From: Euphorbia lathyris
Lineage: Eukaryota; Streptophyta; Magnoliopsida; Malpighiales; Euphorbiaceae
Length of the DNA stretch: 64,000 nt
NCBI RefSeq assembly: GCF_963576675.1
Contig: NC_088911.1
Coordinates: 84,907,256-84,971,255, forward strand
Direction of reading: 5' to 3'
In this document: positions 21,443 to 32,505 of the stretch, piece by piece
How the letters are laid out: every line of letters starts with the position of its first letter
How positions within the stretch are numbered: position 1 is the stretch's first letter
Notes under the pieces: generated by a model
Seen by the model: only the letters and a program-made list of their open reading frames with translations
What the model was told of the DNA's origin: nothing
The model's database searches: none
Translations under genes and position numbers: made by a program

Positions 21443-23001
21443 TGTTAAGCCCAAAATATACCTAAAATATCAATAAAATTTACATCAGTTTTGCTATGAA
21501 ATCGTGCTATTTATATCTATTTAGAGTACTTTTACGTCCAAATATGTTTATTTCATGCAAGGTACCTAAATATTTGGTAAAATCCAAATAGGAGAGAAAA
21601 CGGATCAAAAACGAAGGAAAAACCCTAAGTCACAAGCCAAAAAGACGAAGAATTCAGCGCACCGATACAAGGAGACGGGAACGAAGTCAGAACCAGGAGG
21701 AACATCCCGAATCTCAGCAGAGATTCCGGAATCTCGGCAGAGATTCTGGTGTCGCGACCGAGATTCCCAAATCTCGGTCGCGACACGCTATTCTTTGGCA
21801 CTTCTCCTTTCGCTCTGAAGACTTAAAACTGCTCCCCTGATCTCGGCAGAGATTTTGAAATCTCGGTTGGATCAGCAGGTCTTTCAGCACTATTTTCACA
21901 TGTTTAAAATTAAAGAAACACGTCTATTTAGGTAGATAGAAACGTCTCTTCTCAGCGGACACGACCCTTCAACACAACTCTTCAACGTCTATAAATAAAG
22001 AGTTGATTTTAGAGTTCAAGAAGAGTTAGATTAATTAAGATTAGAGTGCAGAATTTATGTAGAAACTCTGACTCAGAAATGAGTCAGAGATTAGATTTCA
22101 TTTCTCTAAAAGCAATCTGATGTACAGAAAATTATTCTTAGATTTCTTACAAACACAGTAGCAATTAAGTTTAGATTAAGAACTGTTTGAAGACGAGTTT
22201 ACATTTCGGTAGAAGACACATCATCTCTATTCCAAAGATTCAGCGAGAAGATCAAGTAGCGGATGCGACCCCGAAGCCTGACAAACTCTAACAAGGTTTG
22301 AGGAAAGGATTGATGACCCTAAACTCAAATGTCGTTTCAAATGCTTTCATGTTTCCCTTTCTCTGTAAACTTGTATCAATTAACAAATCATATAGTAAAA
22401 GTTTATGCAATTCAATATATCTTTATGTAGTTACTTTGGCAATTTCTCCGAAGTAAGATTCTGGGGTTTTCATTAAAGCGTATTTAATTCACATAGTTAC
22501 AAGGAAACTTTGTTGAACACTTGGGCAAGTTCTTATTTATGGATGATATGATCGTTGGGTCGGCTTATCGGAAATAAGTATCAATTTGATTAAGGTAGAA
22601 ATCTACTCAACATCAGGGGGATTTCTACGGTTCAAAGTCTTTTAATTGAAGGAATTTATATTTTATTATACACTTATAATTTTTACAAAGTTTAAAGTTG
22701 ATATCTTTGCTTAACGCAAATGAGTTCAACGCTTTTCTTACTTTAAACGCTAAATGTTTCTGTCTTGTAATCTAATCTCAAGACAGAATTGATTTCTAAA
22801 TTTCTAACATATAATTCTAATCTGATTCTTCTTAATTAACTTCATCACAATCCAATTCAATTAAACGATTTTCTATATTATAAACCTAAAACATGAATCA
22901 AACTGAATTAAAATAAGTTTTCATTAAAAAGCGTTCTCTGTGGGTTTAATATCTTTTTATTACTACAAGCGAAACCGTGCACTTGCGGAAATCGCTTAAC
23001 A
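21443..23001 (+). mobile_element. Athila-like solo LTR, plus orientation
   Basis: 1559 bp from TGTTAAGCCC to CGCTTAACA with perfect 5-bp duplications ACTGA (21438-21442 and 23002-23006). It interrupts SIRE pol in the RNase H coding region. TATA box TATAAATA at 21990-21997. It carries the palindrome GTGTCGCGACCGAGATT and its reverse complement at 21749-21786, separated by four bases. Confidence 0.9.
21749..21786. repeat. Perfect 17-bp-arm palindrome, GTCGCGACCGAGATT type
   Basis: Both arms are exact reverse complements. It is flanked by further GAGATTCCGGAATCTC-type repeats (about 21710-21745). Related palindromes are at 27159-27203 and 29065-29107. Confidence 0.9.
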
Positions 23002-24327
23002 ACTGACATGCTTCATCCTGCTGTGCTGGATTGGATTATTGGATAGGTCAATGGAACTCTTATTGTCATATTTGACCTCAATTGTTTTTGTCTTTACTCC
23101 ATAGTCATCCAGTTGTTGCTTAATCTAGAGGACTTGAGCAACACAGCTTCCAGCAGCAATATACTCAGCTTCAATGGTTGATAGGGCTACTAATGACTGC
23201 TTTTTGCTGAACCAAGACACAAGATTGTTTCCGAGAAAGTGACAACCTTCTGAGGTGCTTTTTCGTTCCAGCTTGTCTCGTCTGTAGTCAGCATCAGTGT
23301 ATCCAAGGAGTGTGAACTCAGCAGTGTTGGGATACCATAGACCTGCATTTATTGAGCCTTGCAAATATCTAAGGATTCTTTTTACAGCTATGTAATGAGA
23401 TTCCTTAGGGTTAGCTTGATATCTAGCACCGTAATATACTGAGAACTGAATATGTGGCCTACTTGCCGTAAGATAGAGTAGAGAGCCAATCATACCTCTA
23501 TATAGCTTACTGTTTACTGACTTACCATGTTCATCGGCTGAAAGGACAGTGCCAGTACCAATATGGGTGGATATCGACTTACAATTTTCCATTTCATACT
23601 TCTTCAATATTTCCTTTGCACATTTAGTTTGGCTGATAAAGATTCCATTTTTGCATTGTTTGATTTGAAGTCCAAGAAAGAAGTTGAGTTCTTCCATCAT
23701 AGACATTTCAAACTCAGTTTGCATCTATTTACTAAATTCCTTGCAAAGAGACTCATTAGTAGCACTGAAAATTATATCATCAACATATATTTGTGTCAGT
23801 AGGGTATCTTTACCCTTTTTCTTTATAAAGAAGGTTGTATCAGCTTTTCCTCTGACATAATTTCTAGTCAGTAAGAAGCTTTTTAAGCGTTTATACCAAG
23901 CACGTGGTGCTTATTTCAAGCCATACAGAGCCTTCTAGAGTTTATAAAATGGTTTGGGTACTTTGGATCCTCAAACCCTTGAGGTTGATTAACATATACC
24001 TCCTCATTTATGACTCCATTCAAAAATGCAGTTTTGACATCCGTTTGGAATAATTTAAAGTTCATGAAACTTGCATAAGCACATAATATTCTAATAGCCT
24101 CTAACCTTGCCATTGGGGCAAAGGTCTCACCGTAGTCAATACCTTCCTGCTTATTATATCTTTGAGCGACGAGTCTTGCTTTGTTCCTGACAACGTTTCC
24201 TTGCTCATCGAGTTTGTTGCGGAAGACCCATCTCGTTCCTATTGTCTTCTGACTTTGAGGATGTGGCACTAGATCTCAAACTTCATTCCTTCTGAATTGG
24301 TCAAGCTCATCTCTGTATTACCTTTTG
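23002..24327 (-). pseudogene. SIRE pol, RT and RNase H remnant
   Basis: The minus strand encodes Copia RT ([51 protein letters not shown]) and RNase H ([29 protein letters not shown]). It closely resembles SIRE-A and SIRE-B. It is broken by a frameshift after the NHF codons near 23940 and by stops: TAA in the GLK-APR motif near 23908, TAG at 23725-23727 where the relatives have CAG, and TAG at 23125-23127 where they have TGG. Homology stops at about 24327, so RT is cut near its N-terminus; integrase, protease and gag are absent. The C-terminus continues at 21442 beyond the solo LTR. Confidence 0.85.
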
Positions 24328-25629
24328 AATTAGTTAAGCCGAAAAGACTTACTTCGCATGGCAAATTTATACGCAAAATATCAAACTAACTTAGTATAAT
24401 ATACGATATGTCATTCGTCTTGTATTTCCAATTTTGAATTTGAAGTATTCGGGACGATATAAGCACGCATGTTATTGAGTCTTTCGTCTCAAGGCATTTC
24501 AAAGCACAAAATTTCCTTTCCTAAACCTAAACTAATATATGAGATATATTGTATATTTAAATAAGTACTTAGGATTAATTTATTTGCTTAGTTACGCCCG
24601 AGATAAGGGTGGTCTTGATCGTAACTTATACGTATGTTATTGCTTAGTGTTTGCTTAAAAGGTACCGACCATGCCATGGGTGGATGCAATCGTTACTTTA
24701 AACTTAAACACGCTTATTTTTTTGTTGCTTTTAACGTTCCTTCCATACCTCGATTGTGATAAGGGTGGTCGCAATCGTGGCCAAAAGTAAACGGTACTTA
24801 ATTTTCTTCCCTTTCATACCTCGATTGTGATAAGGTTGGTCTCAATCGTGGCCAAAAGTTAAGAATTCAACTAATTGATTAATTAATATGAAATATAAAA
24901 TTGAAATTGTAACTTGGGAAAAAGAAAGATAGCACATTCATCCTATATTGACTTTAAAATTCAACATGTATTATGGCTAAAGTTTCCTTAAAAACTTCAA
25001 TTGGTGTTAATGTAAGACGAAATCAAACCGAGCTAAAAAAATTGTTAGTTCAATTTAATGTCTATAAACCTAATTGAAAATTAAAAATAAGATTTATTGT
25101 ATCATGAATTGCATGATAAAAATAGAGATTGAAAATAAAGAATTTATTTAACTAAAATACATTCACTCGAGACAATTTTACTTAAAATCGTATAGGAGAT
25201 TTGTGAAAAATTTGAAAAATATTACCCGTATAGAAATATTTTTTTCTAACGATAATGATAACCTAAACAAATAATCATATTAACTTATGATTAATTTATA
25301 AATATATGAAAAATGTTAAGTAGTGTAAAAAAAATGTGTTATGTGTTGCAATTTATTAGTGTTGCATTAGCATAAAAATTATTCGTTGCATTTATTCGTG
25401 TATGTGTAAATGATATATGTATATCTCCTCCCACACTTAAATTGGACCATGTCCTCATTGGTGCAAAAATTGATAAAACATGAAAAATAAACACGAAATA
25501 AAGCATACGATAATAATAAAAATAGAATTAAGCAAAAGAAAAGCATCCAACATTAAAATTAAAATTGTACCAAGCATAAGAAAATATTGTACCAAACTTT
25601 AACAAAATAACAAAAATAAAGGAGACAAC
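24328..25629 (-). other. Probable 3' non-coding end of the Athila region
   Basis: AT-rich, no gene. A phrase of about 40 bp beginning CCTCGATTGTGATAAG and including CAATCGTGGCC occurs twice (about 24756 and 24823), with a weaker version near 24600. On the minus strand, 25430-25460 reads AATGAGGACATGGTCCAATT followed by TAAGTGTGGGAG, like the conserved stretch after the last ORF of Athila elements. The left border begins AGTTAAGCCGAAAAG, resembling the TGTTAAGCCCAAAA terminus of the solo LTRs. An LTR is likely, but its limits are not resolved. Confidence 0.45.
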
Positions 25630-26847
25630 CTAAGCATGAGGCGGGGAATCCGGAGGTGTAGGTGAAGTCTCCACATTTCGGCGTCGGAAAAATGAAAGCA
25701 TCCGAGACCGAGTAGACCTATGCTCACGCCTCAAAAGGTTGAGGTTGTCATTCATCACCATGTTATTTTCCACCAAATCATCAATTCTTAAGTTCATTTG
25801 GCGATTGTTGGAATTGATTTGGTCCAAAATCCGCCTAAGATCAACCAGATCATCTTCTTGAGGTGCTTGGGGTTGTGGTTGAGCCGGTGGTGCATCCTCC
25901 TCGCCTTCCGCCTCGCCTCCGCCTTCGGTACCTACAAATTGAGAACTTGAAGCGCCTCCACCCATAGTACCACGAAGATGGGCAATACGGGAAGCATACG
26001 AAATAAAGACGGGGGGACCTTGCGGAAGCAATAAATGAGCCCGCTCAAGAGCCGAGATGTCCAAGAGTGGAATATACCCACGGTAGGTGGATATGTCATA
26101 ATTTGCCAATTCACCCCGTGCTCCCAACACAATAGCGGTGATAAAATTACAAAGAGGGATTTGAATTGTAGTAGCCCTCGAGGCACGGAACAAATTATCA
26201 AACAAAATACCAATGCTATCAACCCTCAAGCCTTTAAACAAACTATCCAAAACAAACAAATCCCGAACTTGAATCTTCGAACTCTCAACACGACCAAACA
26301 AGGAGAAACTCAAAAATTTATGAAAGAAGAACACACAATTGTCCTTAGTCAACTTGCTTGAGGTGTTTTTCGAATTAAAATAGTCTTGGTCCGAAAGAGT
26401 TTGCCAAATAGCATCATTATCAAAATCCTTAGGCTTATCATAAAAATCAAAAGTAGGGAAACCAAACATGTTTCCCATTGCTTCATAATCAATGGTGTAA
26501 GTGGTACCATCATTCCTAAAAGAGATTGAAGTTTTCTTCTTGTTCATGGTCAAAGTGACCAAAAACTCCACCACATATTCATTAATACGGGGAAAACGCA
26601 TATTAACGAATTCTTGCCAACCCAAAGCCTCAATAAAAGCATCAATTCTAGTGGAGAAATTCAATGCTCTTACCGAATGGAAGTCTAGGAAGTGCATGTC
26701 CACAAATTGGCGATCGGCTTGTGAAAAATGTTTGAAACGAGCGGCTTCCTCCTCCGAAGTGATATCGAAATAAGCCCCGCATTGAACCCGAAGGCGATTA
26801 GCTTCCGTTACAGTGGGCTTGTGACCAACACGCTTAGTTCTAGGCAT
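25630..26847 (-). CDS. Athila env-like protein (ATHILA ORF1 family), copy 1, open
   Basis: An uninterrupted frame of 405 codons. The central block (ALGWQEFVNMRFPRINEYVV, then EFLVTLTM and SFRNDGTTYTIDYEAMGNMF, about residues 73-130) and FFHKFLSFSLFGR (about 172) are typical of the ATHILA ORF1 family, encoded after pol in Athila elements and often called env-like. The C-terminal third is Gly/Glu/Pro-rich (GGGEAEGEEDAPPAQPQPQA), then a predicted coiled stretch (DLVDLRRILDQINSNNRQMN) and a basic tail (RSRMLSFFRRRN). I see no clear signal peptide or membrane anchor. A TATA box lies 229 bp upstream. A second, diverged member of the family lies 1 kb upstream in the same orientation. Molecular function is unknown. 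Confidence 0.75.
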   Translation of the reverse strand: MPRTKRVGHKPTVTEANRLRVQCGAYFDITSEEEAARFKHFSQADRQFVDMHFLDFHSVRALNFSTRIDAFIEALGWQEFVNMRFPRINEYVVEFLVTLTMNKKKTSISFRNDGTTYTIDYEAMGNMFGFPTFDFYDKPKDFDNDAIWQTLSDQDYFNSKNTSSKLTKDNCVFFFHKFLSFSLFGRVESSKIQVRDLFVLDSLFKGLRVDSIGILFDNLFRASRATTIQIPLCNFITAIVLGARGELANYDISTYRGYIPLLDISALERAHLLLPQGPPVFISYASRIAHLRGTMGGGASSSQFVGTEGGGEAEGEEDAPPAQPQPQAPQEDDLVDLRRILDQINSNNRQMNLRIDDLVENNMVMNDNLNLLRREHRSTRSRMLSFFRRRNVETSPTPPDSPPHA

Positions 26848-27075
26848 GTTAATGGTGTTTAGGGTTTGAGAAGAAGAAGAAGAAAAAATGAATTGAGAGA
26901 AAGAGCAAAGCTTGAAGATGAGTTTGGGAGTTGTAATGGTAGGTGTTTGAATTGAAAAGAGTATAGAAATGGTAATGAATAAATTGGGAAGAGTAAAAGT
27001 TGTTTTATGGGGAAGAGTTTGGAGTAAGGGATTGGGTAAAAAGAGAGGTGATGTGAGGTTTGTGTAAGAGGTAGG

Positions 27076-27083
27076 TTTATATA
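27076..27083 (-). promoter_or_regulatory. TATA box before ATHILA ORF1 copy 1
   Basis: TATATAAA on the minus strand in a CCCCCTATATAAACC setting, 229 bp before the ATG, with a pyrimidine-rich leader between. It is a candidate internal promoter. Confidence 0.5.
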
Positions 27084-27158
27084 GGGGGTAATAGGTAGAA
27101 TAGGAATAAGAATAGGCTTAAAATTGGTCAAAAATCGGAATCAAAAGGGCCTGCAGAT

Positions 27159-27203
27159 CGCGTGTCGCGACCGAGAATGGCATAGCCGCGGTCGCGGCAC
27201 GCG
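27159..27203. repeat. Imperfect palindrome CGCGTGTCGCGACC / GGTCGCGGCACGCG
   Basis: 14-bp arms with one mismatch, upstream of ATHILA ORF1 copy 1. A second palindrome, CGAGAATT-ATT-AATTCTCG, lies at about 27260-27280. Same type as 29065-29107 and 21749-21786. Confidence 0.8.
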
Positions 27204-27841
27204 AATTTCAGAGAACATTTTGCTCTGAATTCGGTCCGTTTTTGCTGCCCATACCGAGAATTATTAATTCTCGATAGAGAATTGGTCAAAAATGGCTATT
27301 TTGGTGCATTTTGACTTGGTTTGTGCAATTTTATTGATGAATTGGGTCCTGAACTTAATAAAAACTGTCCCTGTACTTAAAAACTAAAATAAATGACATT
27401 AATTGCTAGGAAAACCAAAGGTTTAACCTTAATAAATTTGAATTAAAAGGGAAATAAATGGTATATGAAGAATTAATGAAACTTAAATGCTCATTTATGC
27501 ATACAAGTTAAAAGATTCATATTAAGTGCATATTAAGTTCATATGAATATATATTAAATACATGAATTTAATCAATTGAATGAATTGGAAAAACCTAATG
27601 TATTAAACTCAATGAATTAAGTTTGTGAAATTTGATTATGCGTTTGAATAATAAATCATAATAGATTAATCTAAACATTTAATTATCGTTAATTTACCAA
27701 TAAGTTCAGCTATCAGAAAACAAATGAACTAAGATGAATAGAAAAGTTAATTTATTAACAAAACACATATGTACAAAATAAACAATTCAATTACAACAAA
27801 AATCAGAAAAATATGTACAAAACAAATTTGAAAAACCTAAA
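27204..27841. other. AT-rich spacer between the two ATHILA ORF1 copies
   Basis: No gene; short AT-rich frames only. Apart from the CGAGAATT palindrome at its left end, nothing is recognised. Confidence 0.5.
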
Positions 27842-28789
27842 CTACTCTATATATTCATCCCTATCAAGCGGGATTTCTGTGGCCCTATAATGGTCAATTT
27901 TTAACTGCACGAAAGCTTGACGTTCCGGTGCAGAAAAAAAATGCGGGCCTGCACGAAAGACACGTTTTACGAGTCCTTCAAACTCTAAAAACTCATAATC
28001 TATCATCGGGAAGAATTCATCATCACTCCAAGGAACATCAATGGTGCCCTTGGTACCGAGAATTATTCCACAGATTATATTGCCGAACCCAATCTTTTTA
28101 TCCTTGGATCGAGAAGCGGCGACAAGACCCTCCATCAGAATTTTTGAAGAATCCACTGTATTGCCCTGGAATATATCTCCAAGAACATATAAATCGGTGT
28201 CACGGACCACACTACTAAACGTGCGACCGAACAAACTGTGACACAAGAATTTGTGTAAATACAGCATGGAGTTGGAGTGAAAGGAATGATTATAGGCGAG
28301 TTTAGAATTGAATCACCAGAATCCAGTGAGCATTCTCCAAATATCAGTGGATGTCATGTCTTTTCCAGGATGACATTTGATTGTATCCCTCGGGGGAAAA
28401 CCAAACCAAGCATGCAACTCGGGATAGCCGAAAGTGAAGATTTCGCCATCTCGACGAAAACTGAGACGTACCTGTCGTTTATTGACGAAACGAACGGTAC
28501 AAAAAAATTCGAGTATCCAGTTGCCTATTATAGGAAATCGCATTTTGGCGAATTTTGTCCACCCTAAGCATTCCAAATAGCGGCTCATGTCATCGCTAAT
28601 TCCAAGTTGAGCGTTAAGAAAGTCATCCATATACAACATTCCAGTGAAGAATTTGTAACGGAGCCTCCAGTAACGCCTACCTTCGTCGTGATTGAAGATA
28701 GGAAAAGGCGCCCCATATCGTTTGGATAAGTCTGGGCGTTTGTTGCTTGAAGCAGCATTTTGCTTTGAGGTTTTGTGTTTAGTAGGCAT
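27842..28789 (-). pseudogene. Athila env-like protein (ATHILA ORF1 family), copy 2, one stop
   Basis: The minus-strand frame starts with ATG at 28789 and runs about 315 codons to 27842 with one in-frame TGA at 28313-28315. The frame is the same on both sides. CLGWTKFAKMRFPIIGNWIL, SFRRDGEIFTFGYPELHAWF and LHKFLCHSLFGR line up with ALGWQEFVNMRFPRINEYVV, SFRNDGTTYTIDYEAMGNMF and FHKFLSFSLFGR of copy 1. The two are clearly homologous but far diverged, and this copy lacks the Gly/Glu-rich and coiled C-terminus. It directly follows the Athila pol (ending 29575) with a palindrome and a TATA-like box between, so it is probably the env-like gene belonging to that pol. Confidence 0.7.
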
Positions 28790-28912
28790 GGTGTAGAACT
28801 AAAGAAACAAGGTTTCTGTTACTTAGTGAAAAAATGGTGTTTGAAGAAAATCAGAAATTTGATCTGACAAAGATGAAAAGATCTGTAACAGAACCAAGAT
28901 CCTTATAGACGA

Positions 28913-28919
28913 ATTTATA
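28913..28919 (-). promoter_or_regulatory. TATA-like box before ATHILA ORF1 copy 2
   Basis: TATAAAT on the minus strand, about 125 bp before the ATG at 28789. Confidence 0.45.
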
Positions 28920-29064
28920 AGATTTTAGGACGAAATGAGGTGTTGTTTTGATGCGAAAAGGCATAAAATTACACCCTTCGGAATTGAAGAAACTTAAGTT
29001 TTCGTTTATGAAAGGGTTTGTCTGCAGGTTGAAGATGAATCAGGCCTGATAGTGCAGGAATAAC

Positions 29065-29107
29065 GCGTGTCGCGACCGAGAATTCCAAATTCTCGATCGC
29101 GACACGC
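29065..29107. repeat. 20-bp-arm palindrome upstream of ATHILA ORF1 copy 2
   Basis: Arms GCGTGTCGCGACCGAGAATT and AATTCTCGATCGCGACACGC pair except at one position, with a 3-base loop. Further GAGAATT/AATTCTC repeats occur to 29270. Confidence 0.9.
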
Positions 29108-29574
29108 TGATTTCCTTGCGGAAATCAGGCGTCGTAACCTATTCTCTGATTCACGGTAGAGAATTAATTATTCTCGGTAAATTCAGGAAAAAACCTAACC
29201 TATTTGGACAACTCTGAAAAAGAGGATTCTCGGCTGAGAATTCCAAATTCTCGACAGAGAATTGCCTGAAACTTTAATTTCGGTCTAATTTCCTAAAATC
29301 AAATCTAAAATCATGAAGTAAACATATTTTATGCATTTAAATCATAACATTAAGTCATCTAATCATAAAAATGGAATTTGAAAAAAAATAAAATAAAATA
29401 AAATAAAATAAAATAAATTAAAATTTAATAAAAATGAACAAAAATATAAAAAGAAATAAACCAAAATAAACTGTGTAATAAAAAAACAAAAAAAAACTAA
29501 ATGATTTATACGTCAGATAATCTTGTTACGAACTCAATTCCTATTTGTGAAATATTTTCGTAATAGATTTTACA
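29108..29574. other. AT-rich spacer with (AAAAT)n microsatellite
   Basis: No gene. It contains GAGAATT-type repeats to 29270 and an AAAAT pentanucleotide run at about 29381-29420. Confidence 0.7.
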
Positions 29575-32505
29575 TCAATTACCATTAACTTTGAAACGAA
29601 CTCCGTTAGGACCTTCCAGTTCTAAAGAACCATAATCGAATGTTTTGACGATTAAATACGGTCTTATCCATCTGGACTTAAGTTTTCCTGGAAATAAACA
29701 AAGTCGTGAATTAAATAACAACACTTTATCCCCGACATTAAAGTGTTTGACTTTAATTTTGGCATCGTGCCATTTTTTAACTTTTTCTTTATAAATCTTT
29801 GCATTTTCATAAGATAGATGGCGTAACTCATCTAACTCATTTTAATCAAGCAAACGTTTCTTACCTGCTTGTCGTAAATCAAAGTTAAGTTCCCTAATAG
29901 CCCAATAGGCTTTATGTTCTAATTCGACTGGCAGATGACATGCCTTCCCATACACTAAGCGGTATGGAGTCATTCCTATTGGTGTTTTAAATGCAGTACG
30001 GTAAGCCCATAACGCATTATTGAGTTTAGAATACCAATCTTTTCTTGAAGATTTTTTCTCTAGAATCCATTTGAGTTCTCTATTTGATATCTCCGCTTGA
30101 CCATTTGACTAAGGATGGTATGGCGTCGACACGCGGTGGCGTACTCCATATTTTTTCATAAGCATTTCAAAACTTCGGTTTATAAAATGGGTACCGCCAT
30201 CACTAACGATGACTCTAGGACAACCAAATCTACAAAATATATCGTCAAGAAAACTAATGACTACTTTAGAATTGTTCGTCGGGGTTGCAATTGCTTCAAC
30301 CCAGTTTGAAACATAATCAACGACAACTAATATGTAAGTTTTACCAAAAGAAGGGGGAAAAGGTCCCATGAAATCTATTCCCCACATATCAAAGACTTCA
30401 ATTTCTAATATGGTTGTGAGGGGCATCTCATCTTTCCTTCCTAGATTTCCTGTTCTTTGGCACTTATCACAACGAGTAATAAATGAACGGACGTCTTTAA
30501 ACATTGTAGGCCAAAAGAAACCACATTCAAATATTCTAGCTACTGTCTTGCTAACTCCATTATGTCCTCCATAAGAGCTAGAATGGCATTCCGACATTAT
30601 GGATTCATATTCGTTTTCACCAATGCATCTCCTAATTATCCCGTCACCACAAGTCTTGAACAAAAAAGGATCTTCCCAAAAATACTGTTTAATGTCAAAG
30701 AAAAATTTCTTCTTTTGTTGGAAAGTTAATCCTTCCGGAACAATGTTGGCTGCAAGATAATTTGCAATATCCGCATACCATGGTGACATGACATCTTTTA
30801 TTTGGTAGAGATGTTCATCAGGGAAATCATCTCGTATACCGATAGTTTCACCTATGGGACCATTTTCATCTTCAAGTCTCAATAGATGATCGGCGACAAG
30901 GTTTTCTACTCCCTTTTTGTCTTTAATTTCTATATCAAATTCTTGTAACAATAAAACCCATCTAATGAGACGTGGTTTTGCATCCTTTTTAGCAAATAAA
31001 TATCTTAATGCTGCATGATCAGTATAAACAATAACTTTCGAACCTAACAAGCATAACCTAAACTTATCACATGCAAAAACTACAGCTAACATTTCTTTCT
31101 CTGTTGTGGTGTAGTTTAATTGTGCACCGGACAGTGTGTGACTTGCATAATAAATGACATGAAGTTTCTTATCCTTCCTTTGACCTAAAACACATCCGAC
31201 AGCTAAATCACTTGCATCACACATAATTTCAAAGGGTAAATCCCAATCGGGTTTAGCAATAATAGGTGCACTGACTAGAGCTGTTTTCAACGTTTCGAAA
31301 GCTTTAACGCAATCTTAATTAAAATCAAAGGTTGAATCTTTCATGAGTAGATTAGTAAGTGGTTTGGAAATTACAGAAAAATTCTTGATAAATCTTCTGT
31401 AAAAACCGGCATGTCCTAAAAATGATCTTACTCCCTTAGCAGTAGTTGGAGGGGGTAATTTTTCTATTACTGAAGTTTTTGCTCTATCCACTTCTAATCC
31501 TTTTTCAGATATTTTGTGACCTAAAACAATTCCTTCGTCAACCATGAAATGACATTTTTCCCAGTTTAATACCAAATTTGTTTCTTCACACCTAGACAAG
31601 ACTTTATCCAAGTTTTTTAGGCACGAATCAAAAGAATCTCCATAAACTGAAAAATCATCCATAAAAACTTCCATGATATCTTCAATGAAATCATTAAAAA
31701 TCGCAGTCATACAACGTTGAAATGTTGCAGGTGCGTTACATAGACCAAAGGGCATTCTCCTATATGCAAACGTTCCGTAAGGACACGTGAAGGTCGTTTT
31801 GTCCTGGTCATCCGGGTAGATATATATTTGAAAGAATCCAGAGTAACCATCTAAAAAATAGTAGAAAGCATGACCAGCTATCCTTTCGATCATTTGATCA
31901 ATGAAAGGAAGAGGAAAATGATCTTTCCTAGTTGCTTTATTAAGGTTCCTATAATCTATACAAACTCTCCAACCAGTGGTGGTTCGTGTAGCTATTAATT
32001 CGCCTTCTTCATTCCTTACAACTGTTATGCCTCCCTTTTTAGGTACACAATGGATTGGACTAACCCATTCACTATCCGAAATAGGGTAGATGATTCCATT
32101 GTCCAGAAGTTTAGTAATCTCATTTTTTACTACTTCTTTCATATTCGGATTTAGGCGTCTTTGCCTATCCGCTTTAGGCGGCTTATCTTCTTCTAAGTGA
32201 ATTCTATGCATTACAATACTCGGATTAATACCTTTTAAGTCTGAAATTTGCCAACCCATACTTCCTATCCTATTTCTAACAACTTCTTTCAATTTATCTT
32301 CTTGAACATGTGTTAACTTGGTAGCGATAATTATAGGTAGAGAATCGCCTTCGCCTAAGAAAGCGTACCTCAAATGACTTAGTAATTCTTTAAGTTCTAA
32401 TTTAGGTGGAACTATAATCGAAGGCGGAACCGGTCCATCTTCTTGAATCAAAGGTTCTGGGTCCTTATCTTCTAGTTCCTCACTCATTATAGGTTCTATT
32501 ATTTC
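29575..32505 (-). pseudogene. Athila pol: RT, RNase H, integrase
   Basis: From the right (N-terminal) end: RT with WVSPIHCVPKKGG, GWRVCIDYRNLNKATRKDHF, MPFGLCNAPATFQRCM and the catalytic MDDFSVYG; RNase H with [18 protein letters not shown] and [11 protein letters not shown]; integrase with zinc-finger residues ([10 protein letters not shown] to CDKCQRTGN) and core motifs [20 protein letters not shown]. The C-terminus reads [20 protein letters not shown] and KVKKWHDAKIK and ends at 29575-29577. These are Athila-lineage Gypsy signatures. Three in-frame stops break one otherwise continuous frame: TAA at 31315-31317 between RT and RNase H, TAG at 30109-30111 in the integrase core (YHP-stop-SNGQ), and TAA at 29842-29844. 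A further TAA at 32506-32508 separates it from gag-protease. It cannot make a full polyprotein. Confidence 0.9.

Noticed and set aside
24740..24865. Duplicated CCTCGATTGTGATAAGG phrase as a satellite
   Set aside because: Only two clear copies; too few to call an array.
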